64,000 nucleotides of DNA from Algoriphagus aquimarinus (GCF_007997215.1 NZ_VORW01000021.1:1-64000); one strand, 5' to 3'. Positions 25,244 through 35,039 are shown, numbered from the stretch's first letter. Made by a program: numbers and translations. Notes: generated by a model from the sequence alone, not told the origin.

Positions 25244-28231
25244 ATGAAATATCACCTTGTGCTCCTTGCGAGCCTTGGACTTAGTTTGGAGGCGTATTCC
25301 CAGTCTAGCCTCTACCAGACCAGTCCACAACAGAAGCTAGATCACAATCTGGAGCTTTTTGAGAAGCAGCTTTTTTCAGCAAGTATCTATGATAATACCA
25401 GGCTTTTAGATAAGCCTGTAAACTCTGGTCAAGCAAAAAATGCTGAATTAAATCGAGCCATGGCCGCCCTACAGGTAGAAAGCCCAGACGGAGCTGGTTT
25501 GATGAAAAGCTATATTTATGATCATGGAAATGATCCTTCGGTAACAACTGCGGGATTGTATCTGGGAGATCATTTTTTCTTCAAAAGGAATTTTCCAGAG
25601 GCGATAGCTAGCTATAAGTTGGTGAATACCGAAAAGCTGACTATTGAGAACCGAGCCGAAGTGCTTTTCAAACAAGGATATTCTCATTTTCAACTAAATC
25701 AATACGCAGAAGCTGCTCCTTATTTTGATGCAGGCAAAGCGCTAAATCAGCAGGCGAGTTTTGATTCCTATTATTACAGTGGCTTTATCGCTATGGAAAA
25801 TGGGGATACTGCAAAAGCCATTTCTGATCTTCAAACTGCTTCCCAATCTACTTACTATGCTAATAAGGTTCCGTATCTATTGGCAGCCCTATATTACAAG
25901 CAAGGTAGCTACGATCAGTTGATCAGTTTTGCTGAGCCAAAATTGATAAATGGTCAAAACCTTGAGAAAAGGGAAGTGATTTATTTGTATTTGGCGGAAG
26001 CTTATTATGCCAAAAAGAACTTTCCGAAAGCGGCCGAAAACTACGATGCTTATATCAATTCCCGTAAAGGTGAATTGGGACGAGAGGAAGTCTACAAAGC
26101 GGGTATTTCTCAATTTGAAATCAAAAACTATCAACGAGCTACTGATTACCTGAAAGTGTCTGCATCAGCAGATGATGAAATTGGACAAGCTTCCAGTTAT
26201 TACCTGGCTCAGTCGTATCTGAAACTTGAGAATTATCAGTTTGCTTCCACGAGCTTTCAGTCAGCGGCAAAATCTGACTTCAATCCTGCAATTAAAGAAG
26301 AATCCATATTTAATTATGCTAAAGTGAATTTGCAGAAAGGTAGTTTCCAGTCTGCGATTACTGCTTTGGATGAATATATAGACAACTATCCTTCGGGAAA
26401 ATATAGAGTAGAAGCTGAGAATTTACTTTCTGAAGCTTTAGTAAATACCAACGATTACCTACGTGCCATCGATCAGATGGATAAAATCGCGAATAAGTCA
26501 CCAAGAATTCAGGAAGCTTACCAAAAGGTAGCATTCTATCAGGCTATGGTTTATTACCGTGATCAGAAATGGAATCCAGCTTTAGCCTATTTAGATAAAT
26601 CGCTGAAATATCCAGTTGATAAAAGCATGGTATTAGATTCCTATTTCTGGAAAGGGGAAATCAGTTCTGCAGCGGACAATTTGCCGCAGGCGATCAAATC
26701 ATACGAGCAAGTGCTAAGTAATCGTCCATCTGGAAATAATGGTACGGTTGCCAAAACCCATTACGGACTTGGTTACGCTTACTTCAACTCCCAGCAATAT
26801 CCAAAAGCTGAAGAGCAGTTCAGGAAGTTTACAGAGAATCGGCAGATCATTGCCAACAAGCAGCAATACGATGATGCAATTTTGAGACTAGGCGATTGCT
26901 ACTATGTGCAGAAGAGATTTGGCGAAGCTGCTTCTACTTTCCAACGAGCAATCAATGAGGGGAATTCGGGAGTTGATTATGCTTACTATAGATTGGCTGT
27001 GGTGCAAAATTTCCAATCTAGCAATCAGCAAGCACTAGGTCAATTGGATGTGCTGATTTCTCGCTATCCGAATAGTTTGTACTTGGAAGATGCGCTTTAT
27101 CAGCGAGGACAGATCTATATGGAAGAAACCAGCTATCAAGCTGCTTCTGTTTCGTTCTCTGATTTGCTGAGCACCAAGCCAAATAGCCCATTCGTTCCTT
27201 ATGCATTGGAAGGTAGAGCTGTGGCGAATTTCTCACTTCAGAATTACGATCAGACAATTAAGGATTACAGCACAATACTTAATAATCACCCCAATGCAGA
27301 AAATGCTGAAACTGCGCTAAAAGGTCTTCAGGAAACACTTGCTCTTCAAGGAAGATCCGGTGAGTTTTCTGACTACTTGACCAAATACAAAGGAGCTAAT
27401 CCAAGTAATGGAAGCGTTCAATCTTTGGAATTTGAAGCTGCCAAAGGGACATTTTTCGATAAGAACTATTCCCAAGCCATACGAGGTTTCGAAAATTACC
27501 TGAAAAATTATCCGCAATCAGCTCAGCGGGCAGATGCACTTTATTTCTTAGGAGATAGCTATATGCAAGTGGGTGATACGGAAAAAGCGCTCGCGCAATT
27601 CAAAACATTAGAAAGAGAGCCAGCTTCTCCGCAGCGTCTTCGTGCTATGCAGAAGATAGGAGCGATTGAGTTGGAAAGAGGGAACTACGAGCAAGCAATT
27701 CCATACTTGGAGACTTCTGTGCAAAATGCACGTAGCAAACCTGAGGAAGCCGAGGCTGTTCAAGGGTTGATGATTGCGAATTTTCAGACTAAGAAATATC
27801 AGCAGGCGATCTCACAAGCTGAGCGTTTGGCTACTTTGGATGGAGTCATTCCTGAATCTTCTCCAAAAGCCTTACTTATCAAAGCAAAATCTCAACGGGA
27901 ATTGAATCAAAAGCCACAAGCTGAGTTAACACTAACTGCTTTAGTTGCTGATTACAAAACGGAGCAAGGAGCCGAAGGGCTGTATTTATTGGCATTAGCT
28001 GCCCAAGAGAAGGGTGAAGTAGCACAATCTAACGACTTGATATTTGATCAGTCAGGCCCATTTGTCAATTATGATTATTGGTATGGGAGGATCTTCTTGC
28101 TTTTGGCAGATAACTATGTGAAAAGCGGGGAGGAGTTCCAGGCGAAAGCGACCTTGGAATCTATCGTAGAGAATTCTACTAATGCAGAAATCAAACAAAT
28201 GGCTCAATCCAAACTTCAAACCCTTAAGTAA
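25244..28231 (+). CDS. Very long periplasmic TPR-repeat protein of the envelope gene train
   Basis: This 995-residue exported protein has a signal peptide (residues 1-20, ending EAYSQ) followed almost entirely by TPR-like helical hairpins. Typical units are FKQGYSHFQLNQYAEAAPYF, AKTHYGLGYAYFNSQQYPKAEEQF and ADALYFLGDSYMQVGDTEKAL. I estimate about 20-25 repeats. It is the first gene of a close-packed set: the barrel gene starts three bases after its stop, and SPOR, ExbB, ExbD and TonB-like genes follow. A periplasmic scaffold in an energised envelope machine, comparable in position to CpoB of Tol-Pal, is an inference from context. Confidence 0.85.
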   Translation: MKYHLVLLASLGLSLEAYSQSSLYQTSPQQKLDHNLELFEKQLFSASIYDNTRLLDKPVNSGQAKNAELNRAMAALQVESPDGAGLMKSYIYDHGNDPSVTTAGLYLGDHFFFKRNFPEAIASYKLVNTEKLTIENRAEVLFKQGYSHFQLNQYAEAAPYFDAGKALNQQASFDSYYYSGFIAMENGDTAKAISDLQTASQSTYYANKVPYLLAALYYKQGSYDQLISFAEPKLINGQNLEKREVIYLYLAEAYYAKKNFPKAAENYDAYINSRKGELGREEVYKAGISQFEIKNYQRATDYLKVSASADDEIGQASSYYLAQSYLKLENYQFASTSFQSAAKSDFNPAIKEESIFNYAKVNLQKGSFQSAITALDEYIDNYPSGKYRVEAENLLSEALVNTNDYLRAIDQMDKIANKSPRIQEAYQKVAFYQAMVYYRDQKWNPALAYLDKSLKYPVDKSMVLDSYFWKGEISSAADNLPQAIKSYEQVLSNRPSGNNGTVAKTHYGLGYAYFNSQQYPKAEEQFRKFTENRQIIANKQQYDDAILRLGDCYYVQKRFGEAASTFQRAINEGNSGVDYAYYRLAVVQNFQSSNQQALGQLDVLISRYPNSLYLEDALYQRGQIYMEETSYQAASVSFSDLLSTKPNSPFVPYALEGRAVANFSLQNYDQTIKDYSTILNNHPNAENAETALKGLQETLALQGRSGEFSDYLTKYKGANPSNGSVQSLEFEAAKGTFFDKNYSQAIRGFENYLKNYPQSAQRADALYFLGDSYMQVGDTEKALAQFKTLEREPASPQRLRAMQKIGAIELERGNYEQAIPYLETSVQNARSKPEEAEAVQGLMIANFQTKKYQQAISQAERLATLDGVIPESSPKALLIKAKSQRELNQKPQAELTLTALVADYKTEQGAEGLYLLALAAQEKGEVAQSNDLIFDQSGPFVNYDYWYGRIFLLLADNYVKSGEEFQAKATLESIVENSTNAEIKQMAQSKLQTLK

Positions 28232-28234
28232 ACC

Positions 28235-29953
28235 ATGAAAAAGCTAGCGAAAACTATCCTTTTTACAGGAATTATAGGTTTGACATCCGGTTTGGTCATG
28301 GCGCAAACCCAGCAAAGGGGAGCGGTAACTGATCAGGAGTTTGTAATCCGAAAAGACCGTGTCCTCACGGTGCCAGTACAGCCAAGAATGTACGAGAAAC
28401 TGCCTGTGCTTCCTAAGCCAACAGGAATGAATGAATACAAGTATTTGGTAACAAGCTATCCTTTGAATCTGAAACCATTGGATTTGAAAGCTGAGCCTTC
28501 TCAGAAAGTCTATACTCCTGAGCGAATGGAACTATATCCAGGATATGTGCGCGCAGGCTATGGTAATTTTGCTTCTCCGTTGTTGGAGGCCAGATACATG
28601 GGGATTGACATTGCTGATTTCAATTATTCACTGCAATTGAATCATCAGAGTTTTGGAAAAGGCCCTGTATTGGCTGAAGAATCCAAGGAGTCTCATACGA
28701 ATTTAGGTTTTGACGGAAGTTACTTTACAGATCTATTTGAGGTCTTTGGTGGAATCAGTTGGAATCAGGATAGTTACCAGTTTTATGGTTTAGATCCTAG
28801 GTATACGCTTGATGATAATGGCGCCTTTAAAGGATTTGATAGCAACGTGTTACAGGCCGTTGAGGTGAAAGCAGGGATTCGAGAGCTTGAGAAAGTTGGT
28901 CCTTTTTCTTATGAAGGTCAATTGAGTTTTAGAAACTTCACTGATAGCTACCTAGTCAAAGAAAATCAGATTGGAGTCGAAGCAAGCGGGACATTCAGAC
29001 CAACAGATGACTGGGTTGGGAAAGTTGGGTTTTCCTATTTCAGTACTAGTCCTGAAGATGTGAACTATTCATTGAAGAGAACATATTTTGCTATCCGTCC
29101 TACGATTTCTTACAAGTATGAAGCATTTAATTTCACAGCGGGAGTCAATCTAGTTTCTGAAAATGATTCTTTGGAAAATAAAGCAAGCGATTTTCATGTC
29201 TTTCCTGTTCTAAAAGCCAATTACCAGTTTGCTGAAGAGTTTGGCTTTTTCGCAGAGTTCTCAGGAGATGTGAAACGAAATACCTATTACAGTTTTGTAA
29301 ATGAAAATCCATATCTGGGACCAAGTGAGCAATTGCTTAATACAGTTCAGAATTACAAAGTTGAAGGCGGGATAGAAGGTCAGTTTAATGGCGCATTTAG
29401 CTATCGCGGCGCGATCAATATGAGCCGTTACAATCAGATGTACTTCTTTGTGAACAATTACACCAATAATATGATGACTACTGATTCGGCGAGATTCAGC
29501 TTGGTGTATGATGACAAGACCACGGTTTACAATATCAATGCTGAGCTAGGATATAAATTCTCAGACATGTATTCACTTAACAGTAGGTTGGATCTGTACC
29601 AATATAATCTAAGTACTCAAGCTGAAGCTTGGAATAAACCTGTTTGGGAATTGAGAATTAACAACCAAGTGACACCTCTTGAGCGTTTGATCGTTCAGGC
29701 AAATTTGAATTTGATGGGCGGAATAAAAGCTCGTGGTCGTGATTTGAGCGATGTCGTAGGATACAGTGGGCCGTATGATGTAGTCAACTTAAAAACCATC
29801 GCAGATCTGCAATTGAAAGCGGATTATGGGATCACCAATAGAATCTCAATTTTTGCCGAAGGCAATAACATTCTGAATGGTAAAAATATGCGTTGGCTGA
29901 ATTATCCAGTGAGAGGAATTCAGTTTATAGGAGGGGCTTCCTTTAAATTCTAA
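28235..29953 (+). CDS. Outer-membrane beta-barrel protein lacking a TonB plug
   Basis: The 572-residue protein has a signal peptide (about 1-23, ending LVMAQ). An extended N-terminal segment (25-100) rich in Pro and Tyr follows, then about 470 residues of amphipathic beta strands typical of TonB-dependent receptor barrels. It ends in a C-terminal aromatic strand (GIQFIGGASFKF). I see neither a carboxypeptidase-like domain nor the plug domain of a classical receptor. Three bases separate it from the giant TPR gene, which points to joint function. It could be the outer-membrane anchor of the machine encoded downstream. Confidence 0.8.
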   Translation: MKKLAKTILFTGIIGLTSGLVMAQTQQRGAVTDQEFVIRKDRVLTVPVQPRMYEKLPVLPKPTGMNEYKYLVTSYPLNLKPLDLKAEPSQKVYTPERMELYPGYVRAGYGNFASPLLEARYMGIDIADFNYSLQLNHQSFGKGPVLAEESKESHTNLGFDGSYFTDLFEVFGGISWNQDSYQFYGLDPRYTLDDNGAFKGFDSNVLQAVEVKAGIRELEKVGPFSYEGQLSFRNFTDSYLVKENQIGVEASGTFRPTDDWVGKVGFSYFSTSPEDVNYSLKRTYFAIRPTISYKYEAFNFTAGVNLVSENDSLENKASDFHVFPVLKANYQFAEEFGFFAEFSGDVKRNTYYSFVNENPYLGPSEQLLNTVQNYKVEGGIEGQFNGAFSYRGAINMSRYNQMYFFVNNYTNNMMTTDSARFSLVYDDKTTVYNINAELGYKFSDMYSLNSRLDLYQYNLSTQAEAWNKPVWELRINNQVTPLERLIVQANLNLMGGIKARGRDLSDVVGYSGPYDVVNLKTIADLQLKADYGITNRISIFAEGNNILNGKNMRWLNYPVRGIQFIGGASFKF

Positions 29954-30021
29954 GATTGTTTGAGGCTTTGGGTTGGGGTTTAGGCTCAATTCATTTAGTT
30001 TCGTAACATTCCCCGAAAGCA

Positions 30022-30807
30022 ATGACTGGTAAAACCACAGATAATAAGCATTGGACTGATCCTAAGGACTATGGACTTCCATTTGTAGAAGTTGTTCCTT
30101 TGGCAAAAGCCGAAATCCCAAAGAAAGAAGAGGAAAAGGTAGTCCCTATTGATGTAGAAGAAGTCAAAAAGAAGACTATTCAAGCTATTAAACCTTCATT
30201 TGTTGAGAGTGAAAAGGTTTCTAGATCTGAATACAAAATTGAGAAAAAAAAATCCAGTAATTCTTGGGTTTGGATTGCTGCGATTTTGGCGGTGACTGTA
30301 GTCGTCGTGATTATTTGGCAAATGAATAAATCTGTAGTTCCAACTCAAGATTCTAGCGTACTTATTTCAGAATCTATAGAAGGCGTAGCCGCAAAGGAAA
30401 ATGATGAAGTAGCTGTCAATTCCACCCTAAGTGAAGAAACACAAATACCTGACAATCAAGATAATATTTCAGATTCTATAAGTTCTGTTACACCTGTCGC
30501 TGAATCAGCTCAAACTGGTACAACTATTGCGTCTACGGTGTCTGGAACTTTGGTTCGCGTTACAGAAAAAGCTGATCGCCCTCAATTCTTTATTATAGTG
30601 GGAAGCCTTCCTAATGAAGCTATGGCTTTGGAAGAAGCAGAGCAATATAAAAATAGAGCAGAGACGATTTACCTGATTACACCATACGAAGACGTCACAA
30701 ACTATCGTTTGGCAATAGGGACTTCAAGAGGCTGGACAGCCATCAATGAAGAGCTAGCTCGAATCAAAGACCAGTACAAAGAAGATTTATGGATTTTGAA
30801 ATATTAA
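30022..30807 (+). CDS. Single-pass membrane protein with C-terminal SPOR domain
   Basis: The 261-residue protein has a charged cytosolic N terminus (1-80), one transmembrane helix at about 82-100 (WVWIAAILAVTVVVVIIW), an acidic Ser/Thr-rich periplasmic linker, and a C-terminal SPOR domain (about 185-261: PQFFIIVGSLPNEAMALEEA, then YRLAIGTSRGW). SPOR domains bind septal peptidoglycan stripped of stem peptides. The exbB gene starts one base after the stop, so the two are coupled. In E. coli the SPOR gene dedD is also next to folC, a loose parallel to this locus. A role at the division site is inferred. Confidence 0.85.
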   Translation: MTGKTTDNKHWTDPKDYGLPFVEVVPLAKAEIPKKEEEKVVPIDVEEVKKKTIQAIKPSFVESEKVSRSEYKIEKKKSSNSWVWIAAILAVTVVVVIIWQMNKSVVPTQDSSVLISESIEGVAAKENDEVAVNSTLSEETQIPDNQDNISDSISSVTPVAESAQTGTTIASTVSGTLVRVTEKADRPQFFIIVGSLPNEAMALEEAEQYKNRAETIYLITPYEDVTNYRLAIGTSRGWTAINEELARIKDQYKEDLWILKY

Positions 30808-30808
30808 T

Positions 30809-31495
30809 ATGATTCTACTTCAAACGCTCTCTACAGATACACTTTCTGCAGCAGATAGCCTGGCGATGGGTGCCACCAAAAATAACATAGGACTTCTTGA
30901 CCTTTTAATCAAAGGCGGATACATGATGGTTCCGCTTTACCTTTTGTTCATTCTTGCGATTTTCATCTTTATTGAGCGATTAATCACCCTTAATAAAGCA
31001 TCTAAAACTTCCTCGCATTTGATGGATCAGGTGAAAGTATTGGTGCAAAGTGGACAGACGGAAAAAGCAAAAATACTCTGCGCTGGTGAGCATACTCCAG
31101 TTGCAAATATGATTGCTAAAGGAATTGAGCGTATTGGATCGCCGCTGAAGAATATAGAAGTAGCTATTGAGAACGTTGGTAAAATCGAGATTTACAAATT
31201 GGAGAAAAACTTGAATCTCCTGGCAACGGTGTCTGGTGCAGCTCCTATGATTGGCTTCTTGGGAACGGTTGCCGGTATGATTCAGGCATTTATTGCAATA
31301 GCACAAGAAGAAGGAATGGTTTCACCCAAACTTCTTTCCGAAGGTATCTACGAAGCGATGATCACCACTGCAGCAGGTCTGGTAGTTGGTATTATTGCTT
31401 ACTTGGGTTATAACTATCTAGTATCAAAAGTGTCGAAGCTTGTTCATAACATGGAATATTCTTCGATAGAATTTATTGATTTGCTTCAAGACTAA
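30809..31495 (+). CDS. exbB: ExbB/TolQ/MotA-family proton channel protein
   Basis: This 228-residue inner-membrane protein has three transmembrane helices (about 38-60, 145-168 and 187-210). The conserved family region APMIGFLGTVAGMIQAF spans about residues 146-162, followed by GIYEAMITTAAGLVVGI. With ExbD it forms the proton-driven motor that powers a TonB- or TolA-like arm. It has an extra periplasmic N-terminal stretch, as common in Bacteroidota. It sits one base after the SPOR gene and three bases before exbD. Confidence 0.9.
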   Translation: MILLQTLSTDTLSAADSLAMGATKNNIGLLDLLIKGGYMMVPLYLLFILAIFIFIERLITLNKASKTSSHLMDQVKVLVQSGQTEKAKILCAGEHTPVANMIAKGIERIGSPLKNIEVAIENVGKIEIYKLEKNLNLLATVSGAAPMIGFLGTVAGMIQAFIAIAQEEGMVSPKLLSEGIYEAMITTAAGLVVGIIAYLGYNYLVSKVSKLVHNMEYSSIEFIDLLQD

Positions 31496-31498
31496 TCT

Positions 31499-31888
31499 AT
31501 GGGACTTCAGGCTAAAAATAAAGTAGATCCTGCATTTAGTATGTCATCGATGACAGATATTATATTCCTGTTGTTGATCTTCTTTATGCTTACTTCTTCC
31601 TTCATTACTCCTTCAGGTTTGCCTGTGAACTTACCTTCCAGCGAAACTTCGGACATCATTATGCAGGAAGTTAGCGTTACGATCACTAAGGACCTTAAGT
31701 ATTCTGTCAATGACAAGATTGTCCCAAGGGAACAAATCAAGGGAGAATTGACTTCTTTACTAAAGGATAAGAAAGGTCAAGTCGTGTTGCATATAGACAA
31801 AGATGTTCCAGTGGAGTATTTAGTGGAGATCGGAGGAATTGCAGCAGGATTGGAAGCAAATGTTTCAATCGCAACAAAACCATTCTAA
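31499..31888 (+). CDS. exbD: ExbD/TolR-family protein
   Basis: This 129-residue protein has a short cytosolic N terminus, one transmembrane helix (about 17-38) starting with the conserved SMTDIIFLLLIFFML, whose Asp carries protons, and a periplasmic ExbD/TolR domain with VTITKDLKYSVND and VLHIDKDVPVEYL. It pairs with the preceding ExbB to drive the TonB-like protein encoded next. Length and motifs are normal. Confidence 0.92.
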   Translation: MGLQAKNKVDPAFSMSSMTDIIFLLLIFFMLTSSFITPSGLPVNLPSSETSDIIMQEVSVTITKDLKYSVNDKIVPREQIKGELTSLLKDKKGQVVLHIDKDVPVEYLVEIGGIAAGLEANVSIATKPF

Positions 31889-31894
31889 TAGGCA

Positions 31895-32851
31895 ATGGAA
31901 TACTGGAACGCAGAAAAAATAGAGAGCGAAAGCAAGAAAAAATCGTGGGTAATCACAATTATCTTCAACGTGTTGCTTTTGATTGCGCTCTATTTTATTG
32001 TGGTCTGGAAGCAGCCAGTTCCACCTTTACCTACATTCGGTTTAGAGCTTAATCTTGGTTTTACTCCAACAGGATCAGGAGAACGAAATAGTCCAAATGC
32101 CCCTTCAGAAACCCCTACGCCAGTAGTAGAAGCTGCTGCTCCGGGAGAAATAGCTGAAGTAGTGACAAAACCAGCCACTCCAGCCCCAAGTCCAAAAACA
32201 GAGACTGCGAAGCCAAAAGCTCAGCCAAAGCCATCAGTAAATAAAGCCGTGACTACAAAACCATCTCCGATCAGAGGTGAGGAAAAAGCCACGGAACAAA
32301 CCATCAAACCAGAACCAGTAAAGAAAGAAGCTGCTAAACCTGTAGAAACCCCAGCTAAAGCTGAGGAGAAAGAGACAGTGCAAAAAGCTCCTGAAAAGCC
32401 TAAAATCGATCAAAGAGCGATATTCGGTGCTGGTGGTACATCAGGTACAGGAACAAAACCAGCATCTGGCGGAGCTCAAGGAACTTCCAAGGAAAAGGGT
32501 GATGAAGGCGATCCCAAAGGAACGGTAGACGGAAGAGCTATCATGGGTGTTGGTTCCGGAAAAGGGGCGAATTCCGGTGATGGATATAGTCTAGACCTTG
32601 CTGGATGGGATTTTGCACAGCGACCAAATATCAATGATAGAGTATCTACTCGTAACGGTAAAATTGTTTTCAAAATTACCATTGACGATCTCGGTCGTGT
32701 AGTGCAAGCAGTTCCGTTAGAATACAATGTGTCCAATGATGTGTTGGCCTATTACCGTCAGGTAGTGAATCAGATATCATTTAAGAAGCAAGGTGGAGCA
32801 GCTGCTGAGTTTTCTTCAGGGAAAATCACATTTGTCGTAAAGGTTGATTAA
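31895..32851 (+). CDS. TonB-like energy transducer
   Basis: The 318-residue protein has an N-terminal transmembrane helix (about 17-38), a long Pro/Ala/Lys/Glu-rich periplasmic span (about 55-180: repeated KPxP, EKPK and PAKAEEK runs), a Gly-rich linker (about 185-235), and a C-terminal TonB/TolA-like domain (240-318: GKIVFKITIDDLGRVVQAVPL). Architecture matches a TonB or TolA arm reaching across the periplasm. It completes the ExbB-ExbD-TonB set and precedes folC by three bases. Whether it touches a receptor or the adjacent plug-less barrel is unknown. Confidence 0.88.
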   Translation: MEYWNAEKIESESKKKSWVITIIFNVLLLIALYFIVVWKQPVPPLPTFGLELNLGFTPTGSGERNSPNAPSETPTPVVEAAAPGEIAEVVTKPATPAPSPKTETAKPKAQPKPSVNKAVTTKPSPIRGEEKATEQTIKPEPVKKEAAKPVETPAKAEEKETVQKAPEKPKIDQRAIFGAGGTSGTGTKPASGGAQGTSKEKGDEGDPKGTVDGRAIMGVGSGKGANSGDGYSLDLAGWDFAQRPNINDRVSTRNGKIVFKITIDDLGRVVQAVPLEYNVSNDVLAYYRQVVNQISFKKQGGAAAEFSSGKITFVVKVD

Positions 32852-32854
32852 GCA

Positions 32855-34186
32855 ATGAATTACCAGGAAACGCTGGATTATTTGTTTAATTCCCTTCCCA
32901 TGTTCCAGCGAGTGGGAGCTTCAGCCTTTAGAAAGGATCTGAAAAGCACTATTTTGCTATGTGATCATCTCGGGAATCCGGAGCGCAAATTCAAATCAAT
33001 ACATGTAGCTGGTACCAATGGGAAAGGAAGTTCTTCTCATAGTTTAGCTGCAATTTTTCAAAGTGCTGGTTATAAAACTGGACTTTACACCTCCCCACAT
33101 CTCAAGTCTTTTACCGAACGAATCAGAATAAACGGTCTAGAAATAACTCCTGATTTGGTTGTACAGTTTGTGGAAGAAAATCAAAGCTTCTTGGAGGAAT
33201 TGAAACCTAGCTTTTTCGAGATGACTGTGGGTATGGCTTTCTGGTACTTTGTGCAGGAGGAAGTAGATATTGCTATCATAGAAGTCGGTATGGGTGGTAA
33301 TTTCGATAGCACGAATATTATCACGCCTGAGCTTTCTTTGATTACCAACATTGGCTTTGATCACGTGCAGTTTCTGGGAGATACTTTGCCTTTGATAGCA
33401 GGAGAAAAAGCTGGGATTATCAAGAAAAACGTACCTGTGGTAATCAGCGAAACTCATCTGGAAACGAAAGATGTTTTCATGATTAAAGCTGCTGATATGA
33501 ATGCTCCAATCACTTTTGCCGATGAAGACTGGACAGCTTATAAAGTCGCTGAAGAGGAAGGCAAAACCAAATATAAAGTTGTCATTAGTGAAGAGTCAGA
33601 GTGGTCTGTGAAGACACAGACCTCGGCACAGGGAGAGGAAACGATTGATCTGATTTTCGGGCTTAATGGAAACTATCAGAAGTATAACCTTCCGGGCATC
33701 CTAGAATCAGTGGCTCAAATGAGGCAACTGGGATGGGACTTGCCGAATGAGGCTGTTTTGGAAGGATTGAAAAATGTCACTGAATTAACTGGCTTGAAGG
33801 GTAGGTGGCAGACGCTTTCATTTAATCCAACGGTAATTTGTGACACCGGACATAATGAAGCTGGTTTTCGGGAGATACTTTCCCAATTAGAAACCTATAG
33901 CTACGCAAAGCTCTGGCTTGTGCTAGGAATGGTTCAGGATAAGGATATCTCCAAAGTACTGTCCATGCTTCCAAAATCCGCAAACTATGTCTTTTGCGAA
34001 GCTAAACTTCCTAGAGCTTTGCCAGCTGATCAATTGGCAGAAAAGGCTCTTTCATTGGGTTTGAAAAGTGAAATTATCCCTGATATAAATCAAGCTTTAG
34101 CATTTGCTAGAAAAAATGCAGCGGAAGATGACTTGATTTTTGTGGGAGGGAGTACTTTTGTGGTTGCAGAAATCGAAGAGCTTTAG
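32855..34186 (+). CDS. folC: Bifunctional folylpolyglutamate/dihydrofolate synthase
   Basis: FolC ligates glutamate to (dihydro)folate. The 443-residue chain shows the ATP loop HVAGTNGKGSSSHSLA at about 50-65, the TSPHLKSFTERIRING segment (about 79-94), EVGMGGNFDSTN near 140-151, the GFDHVQFLGDT stretch and the C-terminal ligase half with CDTGHNE. It follows the TonB-like gene by three bases and abuts trmB directly (TAG then ATG). The polyglutamated folates feed the methionine operon at 9-14 kb, although the two loci are unlinked. Confidence 0.93.
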   Translation: MNYQETLDYLFNSLPMFQRVGASAFRKDLKSTILLCDHLGNPERKFKSIHVAGTNGKGSSSHSLAAIFQSAGYKTGLYTSPHLKSFTERIRINGLEITPDLVVQFVEENQSFLEELKPSFFEMTVGMAFWYFVQEEVDIAIIEVGMGGNFDSTNIITPELSLITNIGFDHVQFLGDTLPLIAGEKAGIIKKNVPVVISETHLETKDVFMIKAADMNAPITFADEDWTAYKVAEEEGKTKYKVVISEESEWSVKTQTSAQGEETIDLIFGLNGNYQKYNLPGILESVAQMRQLGWDLPNEAVLEGLKNVTELTGLKGRWQTLSFNPTVICDTGHNEAGFREILSQLETYSYAKLWLVLGMVQDKDISKVLSMLPKSANYVFCEAKLPRALPADQLAEKALSLGLKSEIIPDINQALAFARKNAAEDDLIFVGGSTFVVAEIEEL

Positions 34187-34846
34187 ATGAGTAGAAAAAA
34201 ACTGGTTCGCTTCCAAGAGAACGACGAGAACCCAAATGTGATTCAGGCTGGCAAGCCAATTTTTGAAACAATCAAAGGAAACTGGAATGAGGTACAGTTT
34301 CAAAATCCTAATCCAATCGTAGTGGAGCTGGCCTGTGGAAGAGGAGAGTTCACTGTGGGCTTGGCACGTAATTTTCCCAATCAGAACTTCATTGGAGTTG
34401 ATATCAAAGGAAGCAGAATCTGGAAAGGTAGTTCTACTGCCACCGCTGAAGGAATTCACAATGTTGCTTTCCTTAGAACTCAAATTGAGCTTTTAGAGAA
34501 GTACTTTGCTGGTGATGAGATTTCTGAGTTGTGGATCACTTTCCCTGATCCATTTCCGAGAGATGGCGACGAGAAACGTAGATTGACTTCACCACGCTTT
34601 TTGGATATGTATAAGCCCATGCTGAAGAAGGATGGTTTTTTACATTTCAAAACCGATAATACAGATCTTTTCAATTATTCATTGGAGCTATTCCAATCCC
34701 GGGAAGATATCGAGCTGATTGGTTTCACGCATGATTTCTATCAATCAGAATGGAAGGACGATCACTTTGGGATTCAGACTCGCTACGAAAAGATGTTTTC
34801 TGATAAGGGAGAAAAGATCAAATATTTGAAGTGTAGGTTTATTTAA
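34187..34846 (+). CDS. trmB: tRNA (guanine-N7-)-methyltransferase
   Basis: TrmB methylates G46 of tRNA to m7G with AdoMet. The 219-residue protein has the AdoMet motif VELACGRGEFTVGLA near residues 44-58, a second motif FIGVDIKGSRIWKG, and the family fingerprint WITFPDPFPRDGDEKRRLTSPRFLDMY (about 117-143). Its ATG follows the folC stop codon without a gap, marking the end of the envelope/folC gene train. A dispersed repeat, not a classical terminator, follows. Confidence 0.93.
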   Translation: MSRKKLVRFQENDENPNVIQAGKPIFETIKGNWNEVQFQNPNPIVVELACGRGEFTVGLARNFPNQNFIGVDIKGSRIWKGSSTATAEGIHNVAFLRTQIELLEKYFAGDEISELWITFPDPFPRDGDEKRRLTSPRFLDMYKPMLKKDGFLHFKTDNTDLFNYSLELFQSREDIELIGFTHDFYQSEWKDDHFGIQTRYEKMFSDKGEKIKYLKCRFI

Positions 34847-34856
34847 GATTGACTAG

Positions 34857-34982
34857 ATTTCCCGCAGAGCTTCGCGGATAAATGACGCAGATTTGCGCAA
34901 ATGACTCGGTGAATTTACTTTGATCGCTATGGAAAAATCTGCGATTATCAGCGATCCTTTTCAGCGTTAATCTGCGGGGAAT
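34857..34982. repeat. Extragenic GCAGAG-type repeat, copy 3, with terminal inverted repeats
   Basis: This 126-base element begins TTTCCCGCAGA and ends TCTGCGGGGAATT. Its ends therefore form an inverted repeat of about 12 bp with one mismatch. Inside are repeated CGCAGATTTGCGC, AAATCTGCGATTATCAGCGAT and AGCGTTAATCTGCG words on both strands. The left end matches copy 2 (23794-23829). It could fold into a long imperfect hairpin and may act as terminator for trmB. No ORF or transposase is present. Confidence 0.75.
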
Positions 34983-35039
34983 TAGGTAGATTCAACAGTG
35001 TTCATTCGAAATTTACAAGATCCAAAATCCCAATAACCC

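Noticed and set aside
34097..34483. 128-codon leftward frame across the folC-trmB junction
   Set aside because: Antisense to two well-supported genes; no domain or signal.
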